Shown here in pieces: positions 41,473 to 51,528 of a DNA stretch of 64,000 nt. A program made the position numbers and the translations under genes. The DNA is taken from contig NZ_MSCJ01000001.1 in assembly GCF_002954615.1 (NCBI RefSeq), positions 2,108,001-2,172,000 on the forward strand. The letters are read 5' to 3'. Source of the stretch: Photobacterium angustum (GTDB lineage Bacteria; Pseudomonadota; Gammaproteobacteria; Enterobacterales; Vibrionaceae). A model generated the notes under the pieces. The model searched no databases, was not told the DNA's origin, and was given only the letters and a program-made list of their open reading frames with translations. Position 1 is the stretch's first letter. The number at the start of each line of letters is the position of its first letter.

Positions 41473-43029
41473 TTATAAGCTGTATGTATATGGCGCTTGT
41501 ACACCTAGAGGAATGCCTAACGCCCAGTAAACGAGTAAGAAAATTGTCCAGCCTACTAACATCGCAATTGAGTATGGCATCATCATTGACGCTAATGTAC
41601 CGATACCTGAGCTCTTCACGTAGCGTTGCATGTAAACAACAACCAGTGGGAAGAACACCATCATTGGTGAAATGATATTAGATACAGAATCACCAACACG
41701 GTATGCAGCTTGCGTTAATTCTGGAGAAATTCCTACAGCCATTAGCATTGGAACCATGATTGGACCAATCAGTGCCCATTTTGCCGATGCAGAACCAACT
41801 AACAAGTTAACACTCGCCGTTAATAGAATCATACCTACAATTGTTACCTGACCTGGCAAATTCATTTCTTGCAGTAACTGTGCGCCAGATAGTGCCAATA
41901 GCGTTCCCAAGTTAGATTGGGTAAAGGCTACTAGGAACTGAGCGATGAAAAATACCATGACCATAAAGCCTGCCATGCCAGCCATTGTGGTAGACATCGC
42001 TTTAATGACATCGCTACTTTGCTTAAAGGTACCAGCAACTCGACCGTAAATGATCCCTGGGATCACGAACAGGATAAAGATTAACGGTACGATTGATTGC
42101 ATTACCGGTGCGTTGAACGCCGCGATTTCACCCGTTGGAGAACGCAGTGGTGATGATTCCGGCCATACCGCTGCAACCAATAGTGCGATACCAGCAACCA
42201 TTGCCCAACCAGCGTAAGAAAACGCTTTGCTTTCAAGCTCAGTGAAAGAGCCCATATCAGGTGCTTCTTCTGCGTCAGCATCAATCGCTGTCTTACTTAA
42301 ACGTGGTTCAATGATCTTATCTGTTACATACCAACCAATAGCAACGATAATAATCGAAGATAGCCCAGTAAACATTAAGTTCGCTAGTGGGTTCACAATG
42401 TAGCTAGGATCCATAATACGTGCAGCTTCTTGTGTAAAGCCTGCAAGTAATGGGTCAATACCAGACGGAATAAAGTTTGCTGAGAAACCACCTGATACGC
42501 CAGCAAATGCTGCCGCAATACCCGCTAATGGGTGACGACCTGCTGCATGGAAAATAATACCACCTAGTGGAATAACCAGAACATAACCCGCATCAGCTGC
42601 AGTATGTGAAACAATCGCAACTAAAATTAACATTGGCGTTAATAGTTTTGCAGGGGTCACATTCAGCATCTTCTTTAGGCCGGTATTGATAAAGCCAGAA
42701 GCTTCAGCAACACCAACACCTAACATTGCCACCAATACAATACCCAATGGGGCAAAGCCAGTGAAATTCTTCACCATATTGGCAAGGAAACTCGCTAACG
42801 CATCACCTGTTAAAAGATTATTTACTTGTACAACTTGTTGTGTAACAGGGTGAACTAAACCAAAGTCAAACTGAGACATAATCGCAGAAAGTACCCAAAC
42901 GGCGATTAATCCCCAAAAGAATAACAAAGCAGGATCCGGGATTTTATTACCTGCTCGCTCAATACCATTTAAAAACTTATCCATAGCGCTTGATGGCTTC
43001 GGCGCTTGATTTAATGTTTTCTCGTTCAT
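41473..43029 (-). CDS. abgT: AbgT-family transporter
   Basis: AbgT proteins transport p-aminobenzoyl-glutamate; some relatives export sulfonamide-like drugs. The 518-residue protein shows FLNGIERAGNKIPDPALLFFW, MLGVGVAEASGFINT, SHTAADAGYVLVIPLGG, AGVSGGFSANFIPSGIDPLLAGF and PMMVFFPLVVVYMQRY, all standard family sequences, with about 11-13 membrane helices. No abgA or abgB hydrolase gene is adjacent, so the substrate here is uncertain. GGAG lies just before ATG 43029. Confidence 0.92.
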   Translation of the reverse strand: MNEKTLNQAPKPSSAMDKFLNGIERAGNKIPDPALLFFWGLIAVWVLSAIMSQFDFGLVHPVTQQVVQVNNLLTGDALASFLANMVKNFTGFAPLGIVLVAMLGVGVAEASGFINTGLKKMLNVTPAKLLTPMLILVAIVSHTAADAGYVLVIPLGGIIFHAAGRHPLAGIAAAFAGVSGGFSANFIPSGIDPLLAGFTQEAARIMDPSYIVNPLANLMFTGLSSIIIVAIGWYVTDKIIEPRLSKTAIDADAEEAPDMGSFTELESKAFSYAGWAMVAGIALLVAAVWPESSPLRSPTGEIAAFNAPVMQSIVPLIFILFVIPGIIYGRVAGTFKQSSDVIKAMSTTMAGMAGFMVMVFFIAQFLVAFTQSNLGTLLALSGAQLLQEMNLPGQVTIVGMILLTASVNLLVGSASAKWALIGPIMVPMLMAVGISPELTQAAYRVGDSVSNIISPMMVFFPLVVVYMQRYVKSSGIGTLASMMMPYSIAMLVGWTIFLLVYWALGIPLGVQAPYTYSL

Positions 43030-43120
43030 GGCAACTCCGTGCCCCCATATTGGTTACGTCTGCAAAGTGGACTTATTTTAGTAAGTCTCATTGTTTTGCC
43101 TTTCAGCTACTACGGCTGAA
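43030..43120 (-). promoter_or_regulatory. Structured leader upstream of abgT
   Basis: In the minus-strand leader, TTCAGC/GCTGAA (43120-43102) forms one hairpin. Next, GCAAA/TTTGC (43099-43062) encloses a second hairpin GACTTA/TAAGTC (43087-43070). A small GGCA/TGCC hairpin (43043-43030) places the GGAG ribosome site in its loop. The arrangement could be a regulatory leader; it does not match a riboswitch class I can name. Confidence 0.35.
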
Positions 43121-43400
43121 TTTAGGTCGGGTGATTGTAGCTAAATGCAATAGAAAAAAAGCCAGATCACCTAACGAATAACGAAACCTCATTATGGAAG
43201 ATTGTAACCAAGCATTAACCATAAACAACAAAGCAACAACTCAATAAACAATTCAAAACACAAACACCAACAAAAACAAAACAATTAAAAACCGCTTGGT
43301 TATACCTCTAGAAAATCACCTCCAACAAGTCACCTTACGAAAAGTATGTTTTCGCTACTTTTCATCCTCAGTTGAATGAATTTCTATAAAATACGAGCAA

Positions 43401-43434
43401 TAAAAAACCCTAGTAAGTCACCTTACTAGGGTTT
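43401..43434 (-). terminator. Terminator of guaBA
   Basis: AAACCCTAGTAAG and CTTACTAGGGTTT form a perfect 13-bp stem around TCAC, preceded on the plus strand by an A-run. It lies 33 bases after the guaA stop. Between it and the abgT leader (about 43140-43400) I see only AT-rich sequence. Confidence 0.93.
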
Positions 43435-43466
43435 GATATTTGCTAACTATTTTTCAGTAAGAAATA

Positions 43467-45044
43467 TTATTCCCACTCAATCGTTGCTGGCGGTTTACCT
43501 GAAATATCGTAAACCACACGAGAAATACCGTCGACTTCGTTAATAATACGGTTAGACACTTTACCTAAGAAATCATAAGGTAAATGTGCCCAATGCGCTG
43601 TCATAAAGTCGATTGTTTCTACTGCACGTAATGATACAACCCAATCATATTTACGCCCATCACCCATCACGCCCACAGAGCGAACAGGTAGGAATACGGT
43701 GAATGCTTGTGATACTTTATTATAAAGATCGGCTTTATGAAGCTCTTCAATAAAGATAGCGTCTGCACGACGAAGCAAATCACAGTACTCTTTCTTCACT
43801 TCACCTAAAACGCGTACACCTAGACCAGGCCCTGGGAATGGGTGGCGGTAAAGCATGTTGTAAGGTAGGCCTAACTCAAGACCGATCTTACGCACTTCAT
43901 CTTTAAATAACTCTTTTAATGGCTCAACTAGACCCATTTCCATATCGTCAGGTAAACCACCTACGTTATGGTGAGATTTAATCACGTGTGCTTTACCTGT
44001 TTTCGATGCTGCAGATTCAATCACATCAGGGTAAATAGTCCCCTGTGCTAACCACTTCGCATTTTTCAGTTTCTTTGATTCTTCATCAAATACGTCAACG
44101 AATACGTGACCAATTTTCTTACGCTTCGCTTCTGGCTCATCAATACCTGCAAGTGCTGATAAGAAACGATCCTCAGCTTGTACATGAACAATGTTTAGAC
44201 CGAACTTGTCGCCAAACATATCCATCACTTGTTGACCTTCGTTTAAACGAAGCAGGCCATTATCAACAAATACACACGTTAGCTTGTCGCCAATCGCACG
44301 GTGAATAAGCATAGCAACCACAGATGAATCCACACCACCTGAAAGACCAAGGATAACTTCATCGTCACCCACTTGCTCTTTAATACGTGCAACAGCATCT
44401 TCGATGATATTTGCTGATGTCCATAGTTTTTCACAGCCACAGATATTCATTACGAAGTTCTCAATTAACTTCATACCTTGACGTGTGTGCGTTACTTCTG
44501 GGTGGAACTGAACACCGTAGAAACGCTTCTCTTCATTTGCCATTGCAGCAAATGGACAGGTTTCAGTTTCTGCAACTTTGATAAAATCTGACGGGATTTC
44601 TACCACTTTATCGCCATGGCTCATCCACACATCCATTAATGGTGTGCCGTCTTCGGCTGTTGCGTCTTGAATACCTTCAAGGAAATGTGTTGGTTCAACA
44701 ATTTTAACTTGTGCGTAACCAAACTCACGCTCATTAGAGCCAGCAACTTTACCACCCAGTTGCTCTGCCATGGTCTGCATGCCGTAACATACGCCAAATA
44801 CAGGAACACCCGCCTCAAAAACATATTGTGGCGCACGAGGAGAACCGGCTTCCGTTACACTTTCAGGACCACCAGAAAGAATAATACCGTTAGGTGCGAA
44901 TTCACGGATATCGGCTTCATCAACATCCCAACTCCATAGTTCACAGTACACACCAATTTCGCGAATACGACGGGCGATTAGCTGTGTATATTGAGAGCCA
45001 AAGTCCAAAATAAGGATACGTTGTTCATGAATATTTGTGGTCAT
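43467..45044 (-). CDS. guaA: GMP synthase (glutamine-hydrolysing)
   Basis: GuaA aminates XMP to GMP. From ATG 45044 ([22 protein letters not shown]) it has 525 residues, equal to E. coli GuaA; upstream in-frame starts are possible. The glutaminase domain has [15 protein letters not shown] (Cys nucleophile) and FHPEVTHT; the ATP pyrophosphatase domain has [13 protein letters not shown]; the C-terminal dimerisation domain ends KPPATIEWE. It follows guaB by about 110 bases and shares its transcript. Confidence 0.96.
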   Translation of the reverse strand: MTTNIHEQRILILDFGSQYTQLIARRIREIGVYCELWSWDVDEADIREFAPNGIILSGGPESVTEAGSPRAPQYVFEAGVPVFGVCYGMQTMAEQLGGKVAGSNEREFGYAQVKIVEPTHFLEGIQDATAEDGTPLMDVWMSHGDKVVEIPSDFIKVAETETCPFAAMANEEKRFYGVQFHPEVTHTRQGMKLIENFVMNICGCEKLWTSANIIEDAVARIKEQVGDDEVILGLSGGVDSSVVAMLIHRAIGDKLTCVFVDNGLLRLNEGQQVMDMFGDKFGLNIVHVQAEDRFLSALAGIDEPEAKRKKIGHVFVDVFDEESKKLKNAKWLAQGTIYPDVIESAASKTGKAHVIKSHHNVGGLPDDMEMGLVEPLKELFKDEVRKIGLELGLPYNMLYRHPFPGPGLGVRVLGEVKKEYCDLLRRADAIFIEELHKADLYNKVSQAFTVFLPVRSVGVMGDGRKYDWVVSLRAVETIDFMTAHWAHLPYDFLGKVSNRIINEVDGISRVVYDISGKPPATIEWE

Positions 45045-45155
45045 GGTCATTAGTGAATGTTCTCGAATAATTTTATATATAGGGAGCAAAGACTCTGCTC
45101 CCGATGTTATTTCTTACTGACGTAATCGTTAAACCCTAAGATGAGTGGGTAACGA

Positions 45156-46619
45156 TTAACCCATACGGTAATTAGGTGCTTCTTTAGTAATAGTCACATC
45201 ATGAACGTGTGACTCTTTCATGCCAGCCCCTGAAATACGTACAAATTCAGCTTTAGTACGAAGATCTTCAATCGTTGCTGAGCCCGTTAGGCCCATGCTT
45301 GAGCGTAAGCCACCCATTTGTTGGTGAACGATTTCTTTTAGGTAACCTTTATAAGCAACACGGCCTTCAATACCTTCTGGTACCAATTTGTCAGCAGCAT
45401 TATCAGTTTGGAAATAACGGTCAGAAGAACCTTTTGACATTGCGCCTAGTGAACCCATGCCACGGTATGATTTGTATGAACGACCTTGGTACAGTTCAAC
45501 TTCACCCGGCGCTTCTTCAGTACCAGCAAACATAGAACCTACCATCACACATGATGCACCAGCAGCAATCGCTTTACACATATCACCAGAGTAACGAATA
45601 CCGCCATCAGCAATAACAGGAATACCGTACTGATCAGCAACAGATGCCGCTTCTGAAATTGCGGTAATTTGTGGAACACCAACACCTGTAACAATACGTG
45701 TCGTACAGATTGAACCTGGGCCGATACCCACTTTTACAGCACTAACACCTGCTTCAATTAGAGCACGTGCACCTTCAGCTGTAGCGACATTACCACCAAC
45801 AATAGGAAGATTTGGGAATGCAGCACGCGTTTCACGAATACGTTGAAGTACACCTTCAGAGTGACCGTGTGAAGAATCGATAAGTAATACGTCTACACCA
45901 GCTTCAACCAAAGCAGCTACACGCTCTTCATTACCAGCACCTGCACCAACTGCAGCACCTACACGTAAGCGGCCGCGCTCGTCTTTACAAGCATTAGGTT
46001 TACGTTCTGCTTTTTGGAAGTCTTTTGCGGTGATCATACCTTTAAGGCGGAATTCATCATCAACAAGTAACACCTTTTCAACACGGTGCTGTTGCATGAT
46101 AGCTTCAACTTCTTCACGAGATGCACCTTCTTTAGCCGATGCTAAATCCGTTTTAGATGTCATTACTTCTTCAACAGTCTTTGAAAGATCAGTAACAAAT
46201 CGAACATCACGACCTGTAATAATACCAACCAACTCATTGTTGTCAGTTACTACAGGATAACCAGCAAAGCCGTTTTGCTCTGTTAAACGCTTAACATCAG
46301 CAATCGTTGCGGTAGGTTTAACCGTCACAGGTTCAGAAACAACACCTGCTTCGAACTGCTTCACCATGCGAACTTGGTTTGCTTGCTGTTCGATAGACAT
46401 ATTTTTGTGAATGAAACCGATACCACCTTCTTGAGCAAGACCGATAGCTAAGCGACCTTCAGTCACTGTATCCATTGACGCTGACACCATTGGGATATTA
46501 AGAGAAATATCTTTTGTCAGTTGAGTGCGCAGATCGGCAGTGTTAGGTAGAACGGTTGAATGGGCAGGAACCAGCAAAACATCGTCGAAGGTTAAAGCTT
46601 CTTGTTTAATTCGTAACAT
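45156..46619 (-). CDS. guaB: Inosine-5'-monophosphate dehydrogenase
   Basis: GuaB oxidises IMP to XMP, the step before GuaA. The 487-residue protein has the N-terminal [12 protein letters not shown] motif, a CBS-domain pair at about residues 95-200, the IMP loop with the catalytic Cys in [17 protein letters not shown], and the flap [13 protein letters not shown] PurR-type box sits 67 bases upstream, matching PurR control of E. coli guaBA. Confidence 0.97.
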   Translation of the reverse strand: MLRIKQEALTFDDVLLVPAHSTVLPNTADLRTQLTKDISLNIPMVSASMDTVTEGRLAIGLAQEGGIGFIHKNMSIEQQANQVRMVKQFEAGVVSEPVTVKPTATIADVKRLTEQNGFAGYPVVTDNNELVGIITGRDVRFVTDLSKTVEEVMTSKTDLASAKEGASREEVEAIMQQHRVEKVLLVDDEFRLKGMITAKDFQKAERKPNACKDERGRLRVGAAVGAGAGNEERVAALVEAGVDVLLIDSSHGHSEGVLQRIRETRAAFPNLPIVGGNVATAEGARALIEAGVSAVKVGIGPGSICTTRIVTGVGVPQITAISEAASVADQYGIPVIADGGIRYSGDMCKAIAAGASCVMVGSMFAGTEEAPGEVELYQGRSYKSYRGMGSLGAMSKGSSDRYFQTDNAADKLVPEGIEGRVAYKGYLKEIVHQQMGGLRSSMGLTGSATIEDLRTKAEFVRISGAGMKESHVHDVTITKEAPNYRMG

Positions 46620-46685
46620 TGCAATATCTCACACCGAATAGGGGTTTAAAGAAGGATAAAATATTGCGGTCGAATTATACGTATG

Positions 46686-46701
46686 AAGCAAACGTTTGGC
46701 T
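46686..46701. promoter_or_regulatory. PurR operator upstream of guaBA
   Basis: AAGCAAACGTTTGGCT contains 11 of 12 bases of the PurR core GCAAACGTTTGC. It is the third PurR-like box in this window. Confidence 0.75.
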
Positions 46702-46723
46702 AGATTTTTTTTTATTTTTTTTC

Positions 46724-46751
46724 TTGACACTTTTTAATTGATAAGTAATAT
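46724..46751 (+). promoter_or_regulatory. Sigma-70 promoter for xseA
   Basis: TTGACA (46724-46729) and TAATAT (46746-46751) are spaced 16 bases apart and point towards xseA, leaving a leader of about 135 bases. Confidence 0.6.
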
Positions 46752-46774
46752 ATTTCGGTTAACTATCCGGTGAT

Positions 46775-46854
46775 GCGGTCAAGGAAATACGGCCAAGATC
46801 TGTCCATTGATCTGCCTGTATACTTTATGTCTTATTCGGTTTTATTTTGACCGC
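46775..46854 (+). other. Long-range inverted repeat in the xseA leader
   Basis: GCGGTCAA (46775-46782) and TTGACCGC (46847-46854) are perfect complements 64 bases apart inside the predicted xseA leader. They could close a leader RNA domain just before the weak ribosome site of xseA. Confidence 0.35.
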
Positions 46855-46892
46855 CTGCCTACTACTTCATTCGATAGCAGGTACCATTCCTA

Positions 46893-48242
46893 GTGACCAC
46901 TTTTTCCCCTCAAAGCCAAACAAATAGTCGTATTTACACGGTTTCTAGCTTAAATGCACAAGTACGTCTCGTACTTGAAAATGAAATGGGTGTAGTGTGG
47001 CTTATTGGCGAGTTATCTAATTTCTCGATGCCCGTTTCTGGTCATTGGTATTTCACACTGAAAGATTCACGTGCCCAAGTCAAATGCGCCATGTTTAAAG
47101 GCAGTAATCGACATGTGACGTTTAAACCAGCCAATGGGAATCAAGTATTAGTTAAGGCGCGCTTGTCATTATATGAACCACGTGGTGATTATCAGCTGAT
47201 CATTGAAAGTATGCAGCCAGAAGGTGATGGTCGCTTACAACAGCAATTTGAACAGCTAAAAATGTCACTTGCTGCTGAAGGTTTATTTGCTCAATCACTC
47301 AAACAAACGCTGCCAGAGCAACCTAAACGAGTTGGTATTATTACCTCAAAAACAGGCGCAGCTCTACACGATATTTTACAAGTATTGCAACGTCGCGATC
47401 CGAGTTTACCCATTGTAATTTATCCAACCATGGTACAAGGCGAAGGCTCTGCAATTTCTATTGCACAAGCGATTGGTCGAGCCAATGCTAGGCAGGAATG
47501 TGATGTGTTAATTGTCGGTCGAGGTGGCGGTTCACTGGAAGATCTTTGGGCATTTAATGAAGAAATTGTCGCACGAACCATTGCTGCTAGCCAGATCCCC
47601 ATTGTCAGTGCGGTTGGTCATGAGGTAGATGTCACTATCGCTGATTTTGTTGCCGATGTCCGTGCACCAACACCTTCTGCTGCCGCTGAGTTGATCAGTC
47701 GAGATATGACTCACCAAACGCAATTGCTCGATCGTAAAAAACAACAATTACGCCATGCAATCAGGTCATATTTATCACAATCTTTGCGCCAAGCAACCCA
47801 ACTACAACACCGCTTAGAACGTCAGCATCCACAACTTCGTTTAAATCAACAGCAGCAACATCTTGATGAAATTAGCCAACGCTTAATTCAAGCGATGCAG
47901 AAAAAAATACAAAAGCATCAACAGCATATCGATAGTAATAACTATAAAATATCACTTTACTCCCCCGCTACGTTAGTAAGCAATGCACAACGAAATTTAG
48001 AGCGAAGTGAACGAAGACTCTATGATGCTTTAGACCGTAAGCTGCTAAATGCGAAGCATAAATTAGCGGTGGCAGCAGAAAAACTAGAAACAGTAAGCCC
48101 TCTCGCAACACTTGCTCGAGGCTACTCAATTACTCGAAATGAGCAAGGTGATGTAATCAGAAACACATCACAAGTTAAGCATGGTGATAAACTTATCACC
48201 ACAGTAACAGATGGTGATATACATTCCTGTATTATCAAATAA
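46893..48242 (+). CDS. xseA: Exodeoxyribonuclease VII large subunit
   Basis: XseA is the catalytic subunit of exonuclease VII and partners with XseB (9.0 kb). The 449-residue protein starts at GTG 46893 and has an N-terminal OB fold ([40 protein letters not shown]), the nuclease domain with [42 protein letters not shown] and [18 protein letters not shown], then a long coiled coil and a C-terminal segment. It is divergent from guaB, as in E. coli. Confidence 0.95.
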   Translation: MTTFSPQSQTNSRIYTVSSLNAQVRLVLENEMGVVWLIGELSNFSMPVSGHWYFTLKDSRAQVKCAMFKGSNRHVTFKPANGNQVLVKARLSLYEPRGDYQLIIESMQPEGDGRLQQQFEQLKMSLAAEGLFAQSLKQTLPEQPKRVGIITSKTGAALHDILQVLQRRDPSLPIVIYPTMVQGEGSAISIAQAIGRANARQECDVLIVGRGGGSLEDLWAFNEEIVARTIAASQIPIVSAVGHEVDVTIADFVADVRAPTPSAAAELISRDMTHQTQLLDRKKQQLRHAIRSYLSQSLRQATQLQHRLERQHPQLRLNQQQQHLDEISQRLIQAMQKKIQKHQQHIDSNNYKISLYSPATLVSNAQRNLERSERRLYDALDRKLLNAKHKLAVAAEKLETVSPLATLARGYSITRNEQGDVIRNTSQVKHGDKLITTVTDGDIHSCIIK

Positions 48243-48258
48243 CCATAGAATCTGTTAA

Positions 48259-48286
48259 CAAAAATGGCGCTATTAAGCGCCATTTT
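48259..48286. terminator. Terminator between xseA and yfgJ
   Basis: AAAATGGCGCT and AGCGCCATTTT pair over 11 bp around a 4-base loop; flanking A and T runs let it act in both directions. Confidence 0.93.
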
Positions 48287-48299
48287 TTATTCATTCCAT

Positions 48300-48545
48300 T
48301 TAGCGTGTTTCAGCACGCATTTCAAATTGTACCTTAACCCGAGATTTAGACTTTAACTCATTGCAATGATTACAAAAATAACTTGCAGAACCACAAGCTT
48401 GTAATCTTTCTAACTGCTCATTGCAATCAGGACAAAATACATGCTTCTCAACTTGTTGTTGGCAAAAATCGCAAAAATAGCCGTGATCTTTCCAACTTAA
48501 CAAGCTGCTACATTGCGGACAAATATTTTCAACGTTATCAGCCAT
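48300..48545 (-). CDS. yfgJ: Zinc-ribbon protein of the YfgJ family
   Basis: The 81-residue protein has four CxxC-type pairs: CPQC, CDFC, CPDC and CNHC, plus CGSASYFC, as in E. coli YfgJ (ACGAVDYFC). It lies next to xseA on the opposite strand, as in E. coli. It likely binds zinc; no function is established. Confidence 0.88.
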   Translation of the reverse strand: MADNVENICPQCSSLLSWKDHGYFCDFCQQQVEKHVFCPDCNEQLERLQACGSASYFCNHCNELKSKSRVKVQFEMRAETR

Positions 48546-48954
48546 GCTCTTCGACCTCTGTACAAAATTTACATCTTCGAGTGATTATTAAGCGCGGTAA
48601 TCAGAAATACAATTATCTTGCGTATAGAACTTCACCTTCCTCACAAAGAATTATCATAAATAAGTTTTTTTCTATTATTCAACAATCATAAATAATCAAT
48701 TTAGATCAACACGATGATCAACATGCTTAGTGGTGATCTTCTTTTAAAACAAACCTGATCAGCTAACAGGTACCAAAAGAACATTTATCAATACACTTCC
48801 CGAAAGCATAAGTTACATGTGCTGTATTTGAATTTAAAACAGAATATAAAACTAAATTTTAATATTAAAACACAACGATCATACACAATATAAATTAGGA
48901 TCTTTATCTTTATAAGCATAAATCAAAGACTAAAACCTAAATAAACGTTTAATA
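48546..48954. other. Intergenic stretch without recognisable gene
   Basis: This 409-base AT-rich region lies upstream of yfgJ and downstream of the AlaX-like gene. I see no credible reading frame with a ribosome site and no strong hairpin. It presumably holds the yfgJ promoter. Confidence 0.6.
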
Positions 48955-49830
48955 TTACGCTTTCACACTCTTGGTATACATCACAATCTCTTGCTCTGAA
49001 TTCACCTTAAAACTAACGGTAACTGATTGATATTCAGATAAAGATAAAATATGAGTTCCACCGCAAGGGATCTCAATAACGCCCTCAGAGCCTAAATTAC
49101 ACTGCCAATAACGTGAATCTGTCAGATGATCGCCTTCTCGCCTCATTAGTACAGCAGTTTTTAATGCTACCCAATCACTAAGTTGCAGATTAATACGCTC
49201 AGCTACAACATTAAGTTCTGCTAGTAGATCTGCGCTGTTTAGCCCACGCTTACGTAATGTTTTACCTAAACGATACGTGTCAGTACTGAGATCGGGCGTC
49301 ACTTCACTTTTTTCTTGGGCATAGCTATGAAAATCATAGTAACCAAGTTCATCTCTACGAGTCGGCTCTTTTCGCCAGAAGTCATTATGAAGGACTTTAT
49401 TTAACGCTAAAGAAGATAAATGCCCCGCACTATGTCCACGACTCAAACTTTGTTGATATTCCCTATCAACAGACAATGTCACTGTATTACCAATATCAAA
49501 GTCTATTGTTCCTGTAATAATATGAACAACCACAAACACCCATCCATCAGTATCCCGTTTAACAGGAATGTCTTGGGCAATAAAAAGACTGCTTGTTGCT
49601 AGGTCAATGGCACCAACGACACAATTATTAACCTGATACTGTTTACCTGCATGAATAACCATCCCTTGATCAGCCGGATGATCAGGCCAAATATGGCTAA
49701 CAGGATGAAAAGGTGTCGATTGGGTAACAACATAATTTTCGTCACCTGAATGACTTATCATTAGTACAGTACTATCAAGCAACCATTGTTGTTGAGTAAA
49801 TACGACTTGCGTTGGCGCGATAACTGACAT
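48955..49830 (-). CDS. AlaX-type alanyl-tRNA editing protein
   Basis: The 291-residue protein resembles the editing domain of alanyl-tRNA synthetase, which hydrolyses mischarged tRNA-Ala. The two zinc-binding motifs are present: HSAGH (His133, His137) and CGGTH near residue 255. An N-terminal beta domain with FHPVSHIWPDHPADQG replaces the usual short start (family form: FYPEGGGQPSDTG), so the substrate may differ. It is encoded upstream of the META lipoprotein with a terminator between, so they are separate units. Confidence 0.85.
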   Translation of the reverse strand: MSVIAPTQVVFTQQQWLLDSTVLMISHSGDENYVVTQSTPFHPVSHIWPDHPADQGMVIHAGKQYQVNNCVVGAIDLATSSLFIAQDIPVKRDTDGWVFVVVHIITGTIDFDIGNTVTLSVDREYQQSLSRGHSAGHLSSLALNKVLHNDFWRKEPTRRDELGYYDFHSYAQEKSEVTPDLSTDTYRLGKTLRKRGLNSADLLAELNVVAERINLQLSDWVALKTAVLMRREGDHLTDSRYWQCNLGSEGVIEIPCGGTHILSLSEYQSVTVSFKVNSEQEIVMYTKSVKA

Positions 49831-49853
49831 CTTCTATCCTTAGTTCTACTTAT

Positions 49854-49881
49854 AAAAAAGCCCAGCACAATGGCCGGGCTC
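49854..49881 (-). terminator. Terminator after the AlaX-like/META gene pair boundary
   Basis: On the minus strand GAGCCCGGCC and its imperfect partner GCTGGGC form a stem that runs into TTTTTT. It follows the META-domain gene and precedes the AlaX-like gene start. Confidence 0.75.
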
Positions 49882-49908
49882 TACATAAAATTAAATCACA
49901 TAAGGTAA

Positions 49909-50316
49909 TTAACTTGCATTAGTTTTTTCAAATACCAAAAACTTATCGCCAGCATCAACAATGAGGCTATTGTTAATAACTTCAATACTTGTCGCACTAC
50001 GTAACACGTTTAGCATATTATTTTCTTGTTTGACTAACTCAGGCAAACACATTTTGCGCGTGACGAATGGAAGCGAAAAATCACCAACTGGCTCAACCTT
50101 ACCTTTAAAAAGATTACAACCGGTAAAACCTGTTACTTTCATGTTTGATTCAATATTTAATGATGGTCGATGCTTTGTAATACCAGGGATCTCAACTCCC
50201 CCCTTCAGCTTCCAATCACCAACCATCTGTGCTGATTTTTCTAATTGCTGGTTGGAAAAGCAACCAGTTAATGAAATTGTAATTAATGCTAATAAACATA
50301 GCGTTGTTTTTTTCAT
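49909..50316 (-). CDS. META-domain lipoprotein (HslJ-like)
   Basis: The 135-residue product has a lipoprotein signal (MKKTTLCLLALITISLTGC, Cys19) and a META domain with the conserved core VTGFTGCNLFKGKVEP and a second Cys in RKMCLPEL, as in E. coli HslJ, a heat-inducible outer membrane-associated protein. Function is uncertain. It lies between ompA and the AlaX-like gene, same strand, with terminators on both sides. Confidence 0.85.
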   Translation of the reverse strand: MKKTTLCLLALITISLTGCFSNQQLEKSAQMVGDWKLKGGVEIPGITKHRPSLNIESNMKVTGFTGCNLFKGKVEPVGDFSLPFVTRKMCLPELVKQENNMLNVLRSATSIEVINNSLIVDAGDKFLVFEKTNAS

Positions 50317-50430
50317 TATTAGTCCTTACAAAATACCTTAATTCATTCTAATTAAATCGCTTACGTTTGACGTACACCGTCCTCCGCATTGAGCGCGACG
50401 AATCAAAAGTGATTTAATGAGAATGTGATT

Positions 50431-50465
50431 AAAAAAATAATGCCGGTGAAAATATCACCGGCATT
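50431..50465 (-). terminator. Terminator of ompA
   Basis: AATGCCGGTGA and TCACCGGCATT pair perfectly over 11 bp with a 5-base loop; seven A residues at 50431-50437 give the U-run on the minus strand. Confidence 0.93.
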
Positions 50466-50511
50466 GATTTATCTTAGTAATAAACTACTAGATAGATATG
50501 ATCAGTCTTAA

Positions 50512-51528
50512 TTACTTAAGGATGATCTGTACTGAACGCTGTACGTAGTTAGTCTTAGTAGAAGCGTCAGTTTTAAGTGGGTTGTTGTAACCTACAGAAG
50601 AAACAGTTAGACGAGATGCGTCGATACCGTTAGCTTCTAGGTAGTTAGCAACGTTTGCTGCACGCTCTGCAGAAACTTTTTCGTTAACTTTAGCTGAACC
50701 AACTTTGTCTGCACGACCGATGATTTGAGCGTTAACTTCTGGGTTAGCTTGCATAGTTGCAATAACTTCACCTAGGTTGTAACGGCCGTAGTCGTTTAGC
50801 TTAGTTTGACCATTTTGGTATGGTAGAACGTAAGAAGAACGAGTTGGTACTTGTGCTTCAACAGCTACTTCTTTAACTACTTCAACGTTGTTAGTAACAA
50901 CCATTGGAGTTGCTGGTTGACCAAACTTGTAAGTCATACCCCAGTACGCTTGAGTTAGATCAGCGTGACCGTTTGAAGTACGTAGGTCTTGGTAGTAATC
51001 AGCACCGATTTGAGTAGATAGTGCGTGAGTGATTTGGTAAGACAGACCTAGACCAGCTGTTGGTGAGAAGCTGTCAGACTTCATGTGTAGAGCGTTGTCT
51101 GCAAAGTTCTTATTATCAGCGTAGATGTATGTAGCACCTAACTTACCGAACGCAGATAGTTTTTGAGTTAGAGGTAGATTACCTTTCACACCTAAAGTTG
51201 CTAGGTGCATGTCAGCATTACCTAGGTCATGCATGTAATCGTAGCTACCGTAGATACCGAAGTATTGGTTAAAATCGTAACCAGCATCTAGTTTAACACT
51301 TGGTGCTTCGCCGTTTGCAGAACCAGGGAACTTAGAAATATCGCTGTTAGATACGTAACCCATACCTAGTGCGCCACCAACCCAGAAACCAGACTGATCG
51401 TAAGAAGGAGCAGTTTGTGCAGGCGCTGTAGCTGTAGTGCTAGTAGTTGCATCAGCTGCCATTGCAGATGTAGCAACACCTAGAGATAAAGCTGCTAGTA
51501 CAGATAGAGATAGAGATTTCAATTTCAT
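50512..51528 (-). CDS. ompA: OmpA-family outer membrane protein
   Basis: The 338-residue protein has a signal peptide (MKLKSLSLSVLAALSLGVATSAMA), an N-terminal eight-strand beta barrel (GFWVGGALGMGYVSNSD to QAYWGMTYKFG), a hinge (EVVKEVAVEAQVPT) and a C-terminal peptidoglycan-binding OmpA domain (VNAQIIGRADKVGSAKVNEKVSAERAANVANYL in outline). ATG 51528 is chosen since GGAG lies 6 bases upstream. An Ala/Thr linker (TTSTTATAPAQTAPS) precedes the barrel. It is adjacent, divergently, to a ToxR-like regulator. Confidence 0.94.
   Translation of the reverse strand: MKLKSLSLSVLAALSLGVATSAMAADATTSTTATAPAQTAPSYDQSGFWVGGALGMGYVSNSDISKFPGSANGEAPSVKLDAGYDFNQYFGIYGSYDYMHDLGNADMHLATLGVKGNLPLTQKLSAFGKLGATYIYADNKNFADNALHMKSDSFSPTAGLGLSYQITHALSTQIGADYYQDLRTSNGHADLTQAYWGMTYKFGQPATPMVVTNNVEVVKEVAVEAQVPTRSSYVLPYQNGQTKLNDYGRYNLGEVIATMQANPEVNAQIIGRADKVGSAKVNEKVSAERAANVANYLEANGIDASRLTVSSVGYNNPLKTDASTKTNYVQRSVQIILK

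Noticed and set aside
48383..48691. 102-aa frame opposite yfgJ
   Set aside because: Antisense to the zinc-ribbon gene; no ribosome site and low-complexity composition.
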